From JAAEKA01 sp049299095 (GTDB lineage Bacteria; Chloroflexota; Anaerolineae; JAAEKA01): 64,000 nucleotides of DNA. The DNA lies in assembly GCA_049299095.1 (NCBI GenBank), contig JBAQWV010000041.1:124001-188000 (forward strand). The letters run 5' to 3'. The notes beneath the pieces are model-generated. The model was not told the DNA's origin and ran no database searches. It saw only the letters and a list, made by a program, of their open reading frames with translations. Below, one piece after another: positions 7,116 through 15,030 of this stretch (its first letter is position 1; each line of letters opens with the position of its first letter). The translations under genes were made by a program, and so were the position numbers.

Positions 7116-8389
7116 ACACCAAGCTCCCAATGTTCAGCGAGTGTCTGCAAAATTGCACCGCGGCCAACCAGCCCGACCAGACGGCCCTCGGCATCCACCA
7201 CCGGCAGGCGCTTGATTTCGTGCTGCAAAAGCAGGCCCAGCGCGTCCTGCAGCGGGGTGTCGGGTGTCACCGTCACCGGCTTTGGGGTCATCACCTGCGC
7301 GGCCGTGCGCGGGGACAGCCCGACATTTTCCGCGCGCGCCCAGCGATTGAATAGCTTTTGCAGCAGGCCAGGTCGCTCGGTCGCGGTGGCGCGCGTCAAC
7401 AGGTCGCCGTCGGTGATGATGCCCAGCACGCGATTGTTGGCGTCCACCACCACCGCGCGACGCTGGGCCGCGCTGGTCAGTCGGCTCACCACTGCGTCCA
7501 GCGGCATGTTCGCGGCTACGGTGGGTACATCCCGCGTCATAATCTCGCCCACGACGGTGGCCGCGGCATTGTCATCTGCCGACAAGCGCGGCGCGACAAA
7601 TTCCTGCTGAGCGAACGCGCGCAGCACGTCCACGCGGCTAAGCAGGCCCAGCCAATGCCCGGCTTCGTCTACCACGGGTAGGCGCTTTATGCTGTGCGCG
7701 CTCATCTGCTGCACCGCAGCGGCCAGGGGGGTGGTGGGGCCAACGGTGATGACTGCGCGGTGCATTAAATCGGCCACAGTCAGGCCGCTGGCGCGCAGCG
7801 CAGCCAGTTGCGTTTGTAGTTCCTGCTGGTTGAAAGCAGCCTGGACCCCTGCGCTGGGCAGCCCCAACCGTTGCAACAAGTCGCCATCGGTGAGTAAGCC
7901 CACGAGGCGGCCGTCGGTGTCCAGCACGGGCAGGGTGCGCGCCCGCTGGCCGATAAGCAGTTCGATGGCTGCGGCGACAGGAGCATCCGGCGCGATTGTC
8001 GGCACTTGCTGCGCCATAATCTCGTGTACCGGCGTGGCCGCGGGCAGGCTGCGCAGGCCGCGCTGCGCTTGGCCGATGATTTCCACCGGCTGACGGGTGA
8101 TCAGGACGTGCGGGGCCAGCTCCAGCAGCAAGGGCAACACACGCTCCACACGGTCGGCGCGGTCTACCCACTCAATCAGCACCGGCAAATCTGCGGCCAG
8201 GTCCACCACGGTGCTGGTGTGAATGCGGTTGGACGCGCCAAAGCCCGCGAGGCCGTGCAGCGCAGTCGCGCCGGCCGCGTGCTCGCGCTTGAGCAGCTCC
8301 AGAATGCCGAGATAGAGCGGCTTCTGGCCGCGACGGTCGCTTTCGCTCAAATAGATCGTAACTCTGACGGCCGCGCCGATGCTGTCCAT
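7112..8389 (-). CDS. DUF190 domain protein with four CBS domains
   Basis: A 425-residue soluble protein. Residues about 1-105 are a DUF190 domain ('VTIYLSESDRRGQKPLYLGILELL', a ferredoxin-like fold related to PII-like proteins). Four CBS modules follow (about 122-175, 200-260, 280-340, 365-420), each with a 'LPV(L/V)D' and 'GLLTDGDLL'-type strand, so two Bateman pairs that probably bind adenine nucleotides. The ATG at 8389 has GGAG six bases upstream. DUF190 genes are often found beside crcB, as here, suggesting a link to fluoride or ion export control. That role is inference; no catalytic residues are seen. Confidence 0.88.
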   Translation of the reverse strand: MDSIGAAVRVTIYLSESDRRGQKPLYLGILELLKREHAAGATALHGLAGFGASNRIHTSTVVDLAADLPVLIEWVDRADRVERVLPLLLELAPHVLITRQPVEIIGQAQRGLRSLPAATPVHEIMAQQVPTIAPDAPVAAAIELLIGQRARTLPVLDTDGRLVGLLTDGDLLQRLGLPSAGVQAAFNQQELQTQLAALRASGLTVADLMHRAVITVGPTTPLAAAVQQMSAHSIKRLPVVDEAGHWLGLLSRVDVLRAFAQQEFVAPRLSADDNAAATVVGEIMTRDVPTVAANMPLDAVVSRLTSAAQRRAVVVDANNRVLGIITDGDLLTRATATERPGLLQKLFNRWARAENVGLSPRTAAQVMTPKPVTVTPDTPLQDALGLLLQHEIKRLPVVDAEGRLVGLVGRGAILQTLAEHWELGV

Positions 8390-8392
8390 GCT

Positions 8393-8525
8393 CTGCTCCT
8401 TACAACGCATCATCCTGCAAAGAACTCGGAAGTGGCCGATGACTGGTCAAGTGCTGTCCGACAAGGCCATGCTTGTGTCCTCGCGCTCCGCCACTTCCGA
8501 ATTTGTGTCGTCCTGCTCCTTACAA
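8393..8525 (-). repeat. 107-bp hairpin element flanked by 13-bp direct repeats
   Basis: The sequence CTGCTCCTTACAA occurs at 8393-8405 and again at 8513-8525, exactly 120 bases apart. Between the copies lies a palindromic element with 11-bp perfect arms (8426-8436 and 8490-8500) and a nested small stem (8461-8465 with 8472-8476). The repeat contains the crcB stop codon and a GGAG ribosome binding site, and the second copy supplies the binding site of the DUF190-CBS gene. This looks like a small insertion with a target duplication, or a local duplication, that separated two formerly adjacent genes. Confidence 0.7.
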
Positions 8526-8891
8526 GGCGCGGGCCAGCGCCATGCCGCCCAGCGCGGCGATCAGCCCGACCACGACGTTGCCAAGCAGGTAGAACGCGCC
8601 AGGCAACCAGCGCCCGTTCTGTAGCAGCGTCAGGGTTTCGACGGTGAACGAGGAAAAGGTGGTATAGCCGCCCAGCAGCCCAACAGCGACGAACAGGCGC
8701 AGGTTAGGCGACACCACCCAGCGCGTGGTGATCAGGGTGACGAATAGTCCCAGTATGAAGCTGCCGGTGATGTTGATCAGCAGCGTGCCGTAGGGGAAAT
8801 CGGTCCCCCAACGTGCCGCCAGCGCGCTTTGCAGCCAATAGCGCAGGTTTGCACCGATGAAGCCGCCGAAGCCAATCACTAACATTTTCAT
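8520..8891 (-). CDS. crcB: Fluoride exporter CrcB/Fluc
   Basis: A 123-residue membrane protein with four hydrophobic segments, the size of a Fluc fluoride channel subunit (these work as antiparallel dimers). Family signatures are 'GGFIGANLRY' near the N-terminus, 'GTLLINITGSF' in helix 2, and 'GGYTTFSSF' in helix 3, whose Phe and Ser residues line the fluoride pore. The start ATG overlaps the ykgJ stop as ATGA. No fluoride riboswitch is visible upstream; expression would depend on the guaB-led transcript. Confidence 0.95.
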   Translation of the reverse strand: MKMLVIGFGGFIGANLRYWLQSALAARWGTDFPYGTLLINITGSFILGLFVTLITTRWVVSPNLRLFVAVGLLGGYTTFSSFTVETLTLLQNGRWLPGAFYLLGNVVVGLIAALGGMALARAL

Positions 8892-9199
8892 GGATGTGCC
8901 TCAACAAGCCTTATCGGTTCGGTCAAACGCTCCAGCATGGTCAGCCAGGCCATGGCGTACTCGGTCGAGTCGCCGCACATTTCCGCGTTGGGGCGCAGAC
9001 GGTTGCACACGTCTGGGCGTTCTGGCTGGCCGAAGATCATGCACAAGTTGCCGGGGGATAATTGCACGCAGCGCACGCCCGCGGGCTTGCCATCCGGCAT
9101 CCCTGGGATGGGTGAAGAGATGGAAAGAGCGATGCAGCAGGCACCGCACCCCGCGCGACATTCCATGCTTGCACCCAAGAGATAATTTTGTTCAGTCAT
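8888..9199 (-). CDS. ykgJ: YkgJ-family cysteine cluster protein
   Basis: A 103-residue protein rich in cysteine with 'CRAGCGACC' near residues 14-22, then 'SSPIPGMPDGKPAGVRC', 'PERPDVC' and 'AEMCG'. This is the UPF0153/YkgJ pattern, thought to bind zinc or an iron-sulfur cluster; its biological role is unknown. The start ATG overlaps the stop of the acetyltransferase gene as ATGA, and its own stop overlaps crcB in the same manner. Confidence 0.9.
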   Translation of the reverse strand: MTEQNYLLGASMECRAGCGACCIALSISSPIPGMPDGKPAGVRCVQLSPGNLCMIFGQPERPDVCNRLRPNAEMCGDSTEYAMAWLTMLERLTEPIRLVEAHP

Positions 9200-9651
9200 G
9201 GCAAGGGGCGGCTCATCAGGTGCATGTGGCCGCGATAATGAAAGCCGCGCGCGGCATAAAAATGCTGGCCGTCACGGTTGGCTTCGTCCACTTCCAGATG
9301 CAAGGAGCGCAGCCCCTGTGCGCGGGCGTGGGCGACGAGAAAATCAATCGTCTGTGAGCCGATGCCCTGGCCGCGGGCGGTCGGTACCAAATACAACTCA
9401 TCCAGGAACGCGTAGCGGCCAAAGTATTCGAGAGTGTAGCCGTAAGTCAGCACGGCATAGCCTGCCAGCTCGCCGCCTGTTTCGATCAGCCAGACGCTGC
9501 CGAGGCCGGGCGTGCCGATCAGTTCGGCGACAGCCGCGGCCCAGGGTGCTGCATCGGGTGCGTGGCCGTCGTAGCTGTACAGGTCGGGCATCAGCGCGGC
9601 CAGGCGCGGCACATCCGCCGCCTCCGCGGGTCGAAAAGCAACTGTTTTCAT
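9196..9651 (-). CDS. GNAT-family N-acetyltransferase
   Basis: A 151-residue GNAT acetyltransferase. The acetyl-CoA motif 'VPTARGQGIGSQTIDFLVAHA' spans about residues 88-108, with the usual 'EANRDGQHFYAARGF' segment after it. The start ATG shares a base with the guaB stop (TGATG), so translation is probably coupled to guaB. Acceptor substrate unknown. It is unrelated in sequence detail to the GNAT at 2767. Confidence 0.9.
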   Translation of the reverse strand: MKTVAFRPAEAADVPRLAALMPDLYSYDGHAPDAAPWAAAVAELIGTPGLGSVWLIETGGELAGYAVLTYGYTLEYFGRYAFLDELYLVPTARGQGIGSQTIDFLVAHARAQGLRSLHLEVDEANRDGQHFYAARGFHYRGHMHLMSRPLP

Positions 9652-11138
9652 CAGCGGGCCTGCTGGTAGTTGGGCGCTTCTTTGGTGATGAAGATGCTGT
9701 GCGGGTGGCTTTCCAGCAGACCGGCGTTGGTGATGCGGGCAAAGCGCGCCTTGCTGCGCAGATCGTCCAGCGTGGCCGCGCCGACGTAGCCCATGCCGCT
9801 GCGCAGGCCACCGGTCAACTGCCCCACGTAATCGGCCAGCGTGCCTTTGTAGGGAACCTGTCCTTCAATGCCCTCCGGCACGAGCTTGCCAAAGGTGCCG
9901 AGGTTCTTGCCCTCGCCCTGCGCGGTAGCGTAGCGATCCGAGGCGCGGCCCTTCATTGCGCCCAACGAGCCCATGCCGCGATATTCCTTGAAACGGCGTC
10001 CTTCGTAGATGACCAGGTCGCCGGGCGATTCATCCAGGCCGGCCAGCAGCGAGCCAAGCATCACTGCACTGGCTCCCGCGGCCAGCGCCTTGACGATGTC
10101 GCCGGAGTATTTGATGCCACCATCGGCAATTACGGGCACGCCGTAGTGGCGCGCGGCCTGGGCGCACTCGGCCACCGCGGTCATCTGTGGCAGGCCCGCG
10201 CCAGAGACGATGCGTGTGGTGCAAATGCTGCCCGCGCCGACGCCTACCTTGATCACGTCCGCGCCTGCTTCGATCAACGCCACCGTGCCTTCGGCAGTGA
10301 CGACGTTGCCTGCCAGCACTGGCAGGTCGGGGGCGATCATCTTGATGCGCTGGATGGCGCGCAATACGCCTGCGGAATGGCCGTGAGCGGTGTCCACTGC
10401 GGCCGCGTCTACCCCCGCGTCCAGCAGCAGTTCCAACCGCTCTTCCAGCTCGATGCCAACGCCAACGGCCGCGGCCACCAGCAAGCGCCCGCGGCTGTCT
10501 GTGGCGGCCTGGGGAAAATCAAGCTTTTTCAGGATGTCCTTGTAGGTAATCAGCCCCTTAAGGTTGTATTCTTCGTCCACCAGCGGCAGTTTTTCGATGC
10601 GGTGGGCGTGCAGGATGGCTTTGGCTTCTTCCAGCGATGTACCGACCTGCGCAGTAATCAGCTTGTGCGAGGTCATGTAGGTGCTGACCGGGGCTTCGCG
10701 CACTGTGGCAAAGCGCACATCGCGGTTGGTAAGGATGCCGACCAGCTTGCCGTTGTCGGTGACTGGCAGGCCAGAGATGTGGTAGCGCGCCATGATGGCT
10801 TCGGCGTCGGCGAGTGTGTCATCCGGGCGCAGGGTGATCGGGTCTACGATCATGCCAGCTTCCGAGCGTTTGACCTTGTCTACTTCATCGGCCTGCGCGG
10901 TGGGGCTGAGGTTGCGATGAATCACGCCTACGCCGCCCTGCCGCGCTAAGGCAATCGCCAGACGCGCTTCGGTAACGGTGTCCATCGCCGCGGACAGCAC
11001 GGGGATGTTGAGCGGCAGGCGCGGGTGCAACTGGGTACGGATGTTGACTTCGGCGGGCAGGATTTCGGCAAAACCGGGCACAAGCAGTACATCGTCAAAG
11101 GTTAGGGCTTCGGGACCTAGCAAATCAGCAAATTGCAT
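9651..11138 (-). CDS. guaB: Inosine-5'-monophosphate dehydrogenase
   Basis: A 495-residue IMP dehydrogenase that oxidises IMP to XMP, the committed step of GMP synthesis. It shows the N-terminal 'TFDDVLLVPG', a CBS pair at about 93-205, the substrate loop 'GSICTTR' with catalytic Cys306, and the flap region 'YRGMGSLGAM'. The ATG at 11138 has GGAG six to seven bases upstream; the frame extends further but without similarity. It heads an overlapping string (GNAT, ykgJ, crcB). Length is typical of the family. Confidence 0.97.
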   Translation of the reverse strand: MQFADLLGPEALTFDDVLLVPGFAEILPAEVNIRTQLHPRLPLNIPVLSAAMDTVTEARLAIALARQGGVGVIHRNLSPTAQADEVDKVKRSEAGMIVDPITLRPDDTLADAEAIMARYHISGLPVTDNGKLVGILTNRDVRFATVREAPVSTYMTSHKLITAQVGTSLEEAKAILHAHRIEKLPLVDEEYNLKGLITYKDILKKLDFPQAATDSRGRLLVAAAVGVGIELEERLELLLDAGVDAAAVDTAHGHSAGVLRAIQRIKMIAPDLPVLAGNVVTAEGTVALIEAGADVIKVGVGAGSICTTRIVSGAGLPQMTAVAECAQAARHYGVPVIADGGIKYSGDIVKALAAGASAVMLGSLLAGLDESPGDLVIYEGRRFKEYRGMGSLGAMKGRASDRYATAQGEGKNLGTFGKLVPEGIEGQVPYKGTLADYVGQLTGGLRSGMGYVGAATLDDLRSKARFARITNAGLLESHPHSIFITKEAPNYQQAR

Positions 11139-11231
11139 GACAATCTCCTCACGGGATGGGGTGTTGGACGAAGCTACGCAATGTTCGGTGCAGTGCCGCC
11201 AACTGACACGAACCACGTAAAACACCCTTGT

Positions 11232-11259
11232 ATTCTACGACAAGCGGGCTGGATAGCAA
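11232..11259 (-). promoter_or_regulatory. Candidate guaB promoter
   Basis: On the minus strand TTGCTA (11259-11254) and TAGAAT (11237-11232) are spaced 16 bases apart. The start of transcription would be near 11225, leaving a leader of about 87 bases. Confidence 0.5.
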
Positions 11260-11260
11260 G

Positions 11261-11283
11261 AATGGCGGCCTGTCGCCGCCATT
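11261..11283 (-). terminator. Palindrome between the ATP-grasp gene and guaB
   Basis: A perfect 9-bp inverted repeat (AATGGCGGC and its complement) with a 5-base loop lies just after the ATP-grasp gene. No T tract follows, so termination would be weak or protein-dependent. It directly abuts the predicted guaB -35 box and could instead be an operator. Confidence 0.4.
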
Positions 11284-11319
11284 CCATTGCGTTTCGTCAA
11301 TTGTCTGCCAGCTTTGTCA

Positions 11320-12429
11320 TCAGGCGTTAGCCATCGGCAGCCGCGCGGCGGGCCAGTTGAGCTGAATACCGGTGGGCAGCAAGCCGTGGCGGGCTGCGCC
11401 TTGCAGCAGGATGCTGTTGATTAGCTCGGCATGGTTGACGCCTTCGGCGCGCGCTTCCAACACCAGATCGCTGATGCGCTGGTTTAGGCCGGGCAGCGGG
11501 TTGATTTCCAGAATGTAGGGTTTGTCGTTGTCGTGACGGTCGAGACGGAAGTCAACGCGCGCGACATCGCGACAGCCCAGCACACGGAATGCGGCTGCGG
11601 TGTACCAGTTCAGGTCTACCAGCAGGTCTTCGTCTACAGGTGCAGGACAAATGTAATGGAAGTTGTCGGCCAATTCGGTTTTGACGCGATTGGTGTAGAT
11701 GCCGCCCTCTTCCTCAGGGTAGCGTGCCAGGTCTACTTCCAGCGGCGGCAGGAAGTGCAGGCCCGCGGTGATGCGCGGCGCATCTTCATCACCGGGTACG
11801 CGACGCGCCACCGGCCCGCGCAGGTTGCCTACCACGCCAACGGTAATCTCGCGACCGTCAATGTAATGTTCTACGAGTGCGGGCTGGCGGTAGCGGGTGA
11901 GGATCTCCTTGATCTGCCGCCGCAACTCCAGCTCGTTTTGCACGATGGAGGCCGCACTGACGCCCATGCCCGTGCCTTCGCGGCTGGGCTTGACGAACAT
12001 CGGAAACTTCATATCCTCATCCAACGGCTCATCCACGCGCTCGAAGGTCTGGAAGGGAGGTGTGGGCAGCTCATGGAAGTGCAGGATGCGCTTAGTCATG
12101 GACTTGTCGAGTGCCAGCGCCAACGACATGACGCGCGAACCGGTGTAGGGGATGCGCATCATCTCCAGGATCGCGGGGACTTGCGACTCGCGGCTGTCGC
12201 CCCAATGGCTTTCCGCGATATTGAAGCAGATATCTGGCTTGAAGGCTGGCAGCTTTTCAACCAGCGTCAGGTCGCCCTCGAAGAACTCGGCTTCGTGGCC
12301 GCCGATTTGCAGGGCATCGAGAATACCTTCGATGGTTTCTTCGGAGTCGAGGTCATCCCATTGATCCGGCGACATGCCCGGCCAGCTTGGTGCATTCTTT
12401 TTCAGGTTGGCTAGTACTGCGACGCGCAT
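11320..12429 (-). CDS. D-alanine-D-alanine ligase-like ATP-grasp protein
   Basis: A 369-residue ATP-grasp ligase with Ddl-like features: 'PFTGS'-like 'IPYTGSRVMSLALALDK' (about 93-109), the 'FPMFVKPSREGTGMGV' lysine strand and glycine-rich loop, 'EHYIDGREITVGVVG', and the metal-binding 'VDFRLD...EINPLPGL' end. It would join a carboxylate, activated as acyl-phosphate, to an amine. The N-terminal region differs from true Ddl and there are no mur genes nearby, so the substrates may not be D-alanine. It lies 90 bases downstream of the KamA-type aminomutase gene on the same strand, suggesting the two act together, perhaps on a beta-amino acid. Confidence 0.87.
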   Translation of the reverse strand: MRVAVLANLKKNAPSWPGMSPDQWDDLDSEETIEGILDALQIGGHEAEFFEGDLTLVEKLPAFKPDICFNIAESHWGDSRESQVPAILEMMRIPYTGSRVMSLALALDKSMTKRILHFHELPTPPFQTFERVDEPLDEDMKFPMFVKPSREGTGMGVSAASIVQNELELRRQIKEILTRYRQPALVEHYIDGREITVGVVGNLRGPVARRVPGDEDAPRITAGLHFLPPLEVDLARYPEEEGGIYTNRVKTELADNFHYICPAPVDEDLLVDLNWYTAAAFRVLGCRDVARVDFRLDRHDNDKPYILEINPLPGLNQRISDLVLEARAEGVNHAELINSILLQGAARHGLLPTGIQLNWPAARLPMANA

Positions 12430-12478
12430 AGATCCTCGTGTGGTGGGTTGATATGAAAGCGAGTAACGAAGTAAAGCA

Positions 12479-12529
12479 CAAGGAGTAAGTGGGAGAGACA
12501 GCCCTCCTCGGCTGACTGCTTACTCCTTG
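12479..12529 (-). repeat. Hairpin spanning the kamA stop codon
   Basis: An 11-bp perfect inverted repeat (12479-12489 and 12519-12529) encloses a second small stem (CAGCC 12499-12503 with GGCTG 12510-12514). The kamA stop codon lies inside the right arm. No T tract follows. It may act as an mRNA-stabilising or processing element between the two genes. Confidence 0.5.
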
Positions 12530-13947
12530 CTTTGAGAGTCAGGCTCGGTTAATTCCGGCGTGGTGCGCGGCTGATGCTCGACGGTTTCACCCACCATGAA
12601 CGGCTGCCACTTGTCGCTGCGCTCGCGCAGACGATGCATCGCGCCGCCGCGTGCGTGTGTGCTGTCGAAGCCCGCGGGACGAATAGCCATCTGGCGGCCT
12701 TCCAGTAAGCCCAGCACGCCTTCCTGGCCGGCTTCGGGGCGTTTCGGAATCTGCGTTTCCAGATGCCGAATCTCCAACGGGTTGTAGTCAGATGGCTCGG
12801 TGTAGGTAGTGATGAAACCTTCGTAATTGCGTAAAACGACCTTGCCAGGCGCGGTGCTGATGACGTAGTTCGGCATGACTGGAATCTTGCCACCGCCGCC
12901 GGGGCCGTCCACCACGAAGGTGGGCACAGCATAGCCGCTGGTGTGGCCGCGCAGACCCTCGATGATCTCGATGCCGCGCGCAACAGTGGTACGGAAATGC
13001 CCGGCCCCTTCCACCAGATCGCACTGGTAAAGGTAATATGGACGCACACGCATCTTGACCAGCTCATGTACCAACATGCGTTGAATGTCCACCGAATCGT
13101 TCACACCAGCCAGCAGCACGCTCTGATTACCCAGCGGCACGCCGGCATCAGCCAGCCGCGCACAGGCCGCACGCAGCTCTGGCGTAATCTCCTTGGGATG
13201 GTTGACGTGAATGTTGATCCAGAAGGGGTGATACTGACGGATCATCTGCGTAAACTGCTCGTCAATGCGTTGTGGCAGGAAGACCGGCACGCGGCTGCCG
13301 ATGCGGATGATCTCGACGTGTGGGATTGCGCGCAGGCTGCCCAGTAGACTGTCCAGACGGCGCGGGGGAATGGTCAGCGGATCGCCGCCGCTCAGCAGGA
13401 CATCACGGATTTGCGGCGTGGCGCGGATATAGGCCAACTGCGCCTGGTGTTCCTGGCTGCTGAAGTTGGCCGATGGATCGCCCACAATGCGGCTGCGGGT
13501 GCAGTAGCGGCAATAGCTGGCGCATTCGGTGGTTACCAGCATCAGTACGCGGTCGGGATAGCGATGTACCAGGCCCGGCACGGGCGAGTGCGCATCTTCC
13601 GACAGCGAATCTTCCATCATGGAGGTGAACGCGCGCAACTCGCTGCCACGCGGGATCACCTGCCGGCGCACGGGGCACTGCGGATCGTCGGGGTCCATCA
13701 AGGTGGCGAAATAGGGGGTGACATCCACGCGGAACTTGTCCGGAGCGGACAGGCCCTCGATCTCGTCCTCGGTCAGGTTGACCACGCGGCCAATTTCTTC
13801 GGCGCTATTCAGGCGATTGCTGAGCTGCCAGCGCCAATCATTCCACTGGGCATCGGTTATATCACCCCACACGCGCTGCCGGGTGGCCCGCGCCTGCGCG
13901 TGCCATTGATCCATTACGGAGGCATTTGTATCAATCATTGCCGTCAT
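12520..13947 (-). CDS. kamA: KamA-family radical SAM aminomutase (lysine 2,3-aminomutase-like)
   Basis: A 475-residue radical SAM/PLP enzyme. The iron-sulfur motif CASYCRYC gives Cys142, Cys146 and Cys149. Two aspartates that bind the amino group of lysine in the clostridial enzyme are matched by Asp310 ('YQCDLVEGAGHFR') and Asp347 ('FVVDGPGGGGKIP'), and the PLP lysine by Lys354. All key residues for a lysine 2,3-aminomutase are thus present. The start ATG has AGGAG seven bases upstream. The product would be beta-lysine; no acetyltransferase ablB or efp gene is adjacent. The neighbouring ATP-grasp ligase could consume the product, but this is inference. Confidence 0.93.
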   Translation of the reverse strand: MTAMIDTNASVMDQWHAQARATRQRVWGDITDAQWNDWRWQLSNRLNSAEEIGRVVNLTEDEIEGLSAPDKFRVDVTPYFATLMDPDDPQCPVRRQVIPRGSELRAFTSMMEDSLSEDAHSPVPGLVHRYPDRVLMLVTTECASYCRYCTRSRIVGDPSANFSSQEHQAQLAYIRATPQIRDVLLSGGDPLTIPPRRLDSLLGSLRAIPHVEIIRIGSRVPVFLPQRIDEQFTQMIRQYHPFWINIHVNHPKEITPELRAACARLADAGVPLGNQSVLLAGVNDSVDIQRMLVHELVKMRVRPYYLYQCDLVEGAGHFRTTVARGIEIIEGLRGHTSGYAVPTFVVDGPGGGGKIPVMPNYVISTAPGKVVLRNYEGFITTYTEPSDYNPLEIRHLETQIPKRPEAGQEGVLGLLEGRQMAIRPAGFDSTHARGGAMHRLRERSDKWQPFMVGETVEHQPRTTPELTEPDSQSKE

Positions 13948-14113
13948 CGAAGCTCTCCTGCTCGCAAAATTCCCAAGGGGCAGCTTGTCCAGCGGGGAAC
14001 GTTCAAAACTCTGGCGGTGGCGGCGCTGCCCGGTTTATCATCGTCTTTGGGTCGCCGCGATCATACCATAGGGGCAAGGGGCTGTCAATTGCTTTTCGGC
14101 GCTAACCAGAACA

Positions 14114-14149
14114 GAACGATTATCGTTCAATCGGGTTTCCGACTATAAT
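14114..14149 (+). promoter_or_regulatory. Candidate degV promoter with overlapping operator palindrome
   Basis: A perfect -10 TATAAT lies at 14144-14149. The -35 region is poor (TTATCG at 14120-14125) and is covered by a perfect 15-base palindrome, GAACGA-TTA-TCGTTC (14114-14128), which looks like a repressor or activator site. Confidence 0.5.
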
Positions 14150-14184
14150 GGTCGTCTCGATACCAATCAGAAGCGAAAAGACTT

Positions 14185-15030
14185 ATGGCGATCAAAATTG
14201 TCACTGACACCGGCTGCGACCTGCCCGCGCCGCTGATTGCACGCTACGGCATCGAACTGGTGCCGCTGGTGCTGCGTTTTGGCGACCGCGAAGTGAACGA
14301 TTCGCCGGAAACCCGCGCGGAGTTGTGGCAACGCGTCGAGACGGGCTTGCCTTGTGCTACGTCTGGCCCGGCAGTGGGCGCATACAGTGCTGCCTTTGCC
14401 CCGCTGGTCGCCGCGGGCGACGAGATTGTTTGCATCACGCTGACCGGCGCGCACAGCGTCACCTACACCAGTGCGGCCGTGGCGGCCCAGGATTTCCCGG
14501 CAAGCGTATCGGTAATTGATAGCCGTTCGATTTCGCTCGGCTACGGCTTGCAAGTGCTGGAAGCCGTGCAGCAGGTACAGGCAGGCGCAGACCGGGCCGC
14601 GGTAGTGGCCGCAGTGCTGGATATGCAAAGCCGCCTGACGCTGCGCTTTTTCCTGGAATCGCTGGAACAAGTCAAGCGCGGCGGGCGGCTGGATAGCGTC
14701 ATGCCGCTGCTGAGCCGTTTGACTGCGGCGCTGAATGTGCGTGCGCTGCTCACCATCAACGACGAAGGGCGCATCAGCCTGGTGGGACCGGCGCGCGGCC
14801 GGCGCGGTGCAATCAAGCGGCTGACGGAGGAGATTGCCGTCACTGCGCCCGTGGAGCGGTTGGCGGTGGCGCACAGTCGCGCGCCTGAAGAAGCCGCGGC
14901 GCTGGCCGATGAGCTGGCCGCGGCTTTGAATTTTCCCCGCAGTGAGGTATTGATGGTTGAGATCGGCGCGGTGCTGATCGCCCATGCCGGACGCGGTGTG
15001 TTGGGCGCGGGAACGGTCAGGACGAAATAG
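14185..15030 (+). CDS. DegV-family fatty-acid-binding protein
   Basis: A 281-residue protein of the DegV (FakB-like) family, which binds a fatty acid and in Gram-positive bacteria presents it to a fatty-acid kinase. Typical elements are the N-terminal 'KIVTDTGCDLP', the 'TSGPAVGAYSAAF' ligand-binding loop, 'SVIDSRSISLGYG', and the 'RLDSVMPLLSRLTAALNVRALLTI' region. The start ATG at 14185 lacks a good Shine-Dalgarno sequence. The 3' end overlaps the convergent rsmG by 14 bases. No FakA kinase is encoded nearby. Confidence 0.92.
   Translation: MAIKIVTDTGCDLPAPLIARYGIELVPLVLRFGDREVNDSPETRAELWQRVETGLPCATSGPAVGAYSAAFAPLVAAGDEIVCITLTGAHSVTYTSAAVAAQDFPASVSVIDSRSISLGYGLQVLEAVQQVQAGADRAAVVAAVLDMQSRLTLRFFLESLEQVKRGGRLDSVMPLLSRLTAALNVRALLTINDEGRISLVGPARGRRGAIKRLTEEIAVTAPVERLAVAHSRAPEEAAALADELAAALNFPRSEVLMVEIGAVLIAHAGRGVLGAGTVRTK

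Noticed and set aside
8390..9250. Fluoride riboswitch near crcB
   Set aside because: I could not find the conserved fluoride aptamer core upstream of crcB; the nearby hairpin lies downstream of the gene and does not match.
9198..10949. Long open frame on the plus strand opposite guaB
   Set aside because: It lies fully antisense to a clear guaB and its protein has biased Arg/Gly/Ala composition with no recognisable domain; an effect of high G+C.
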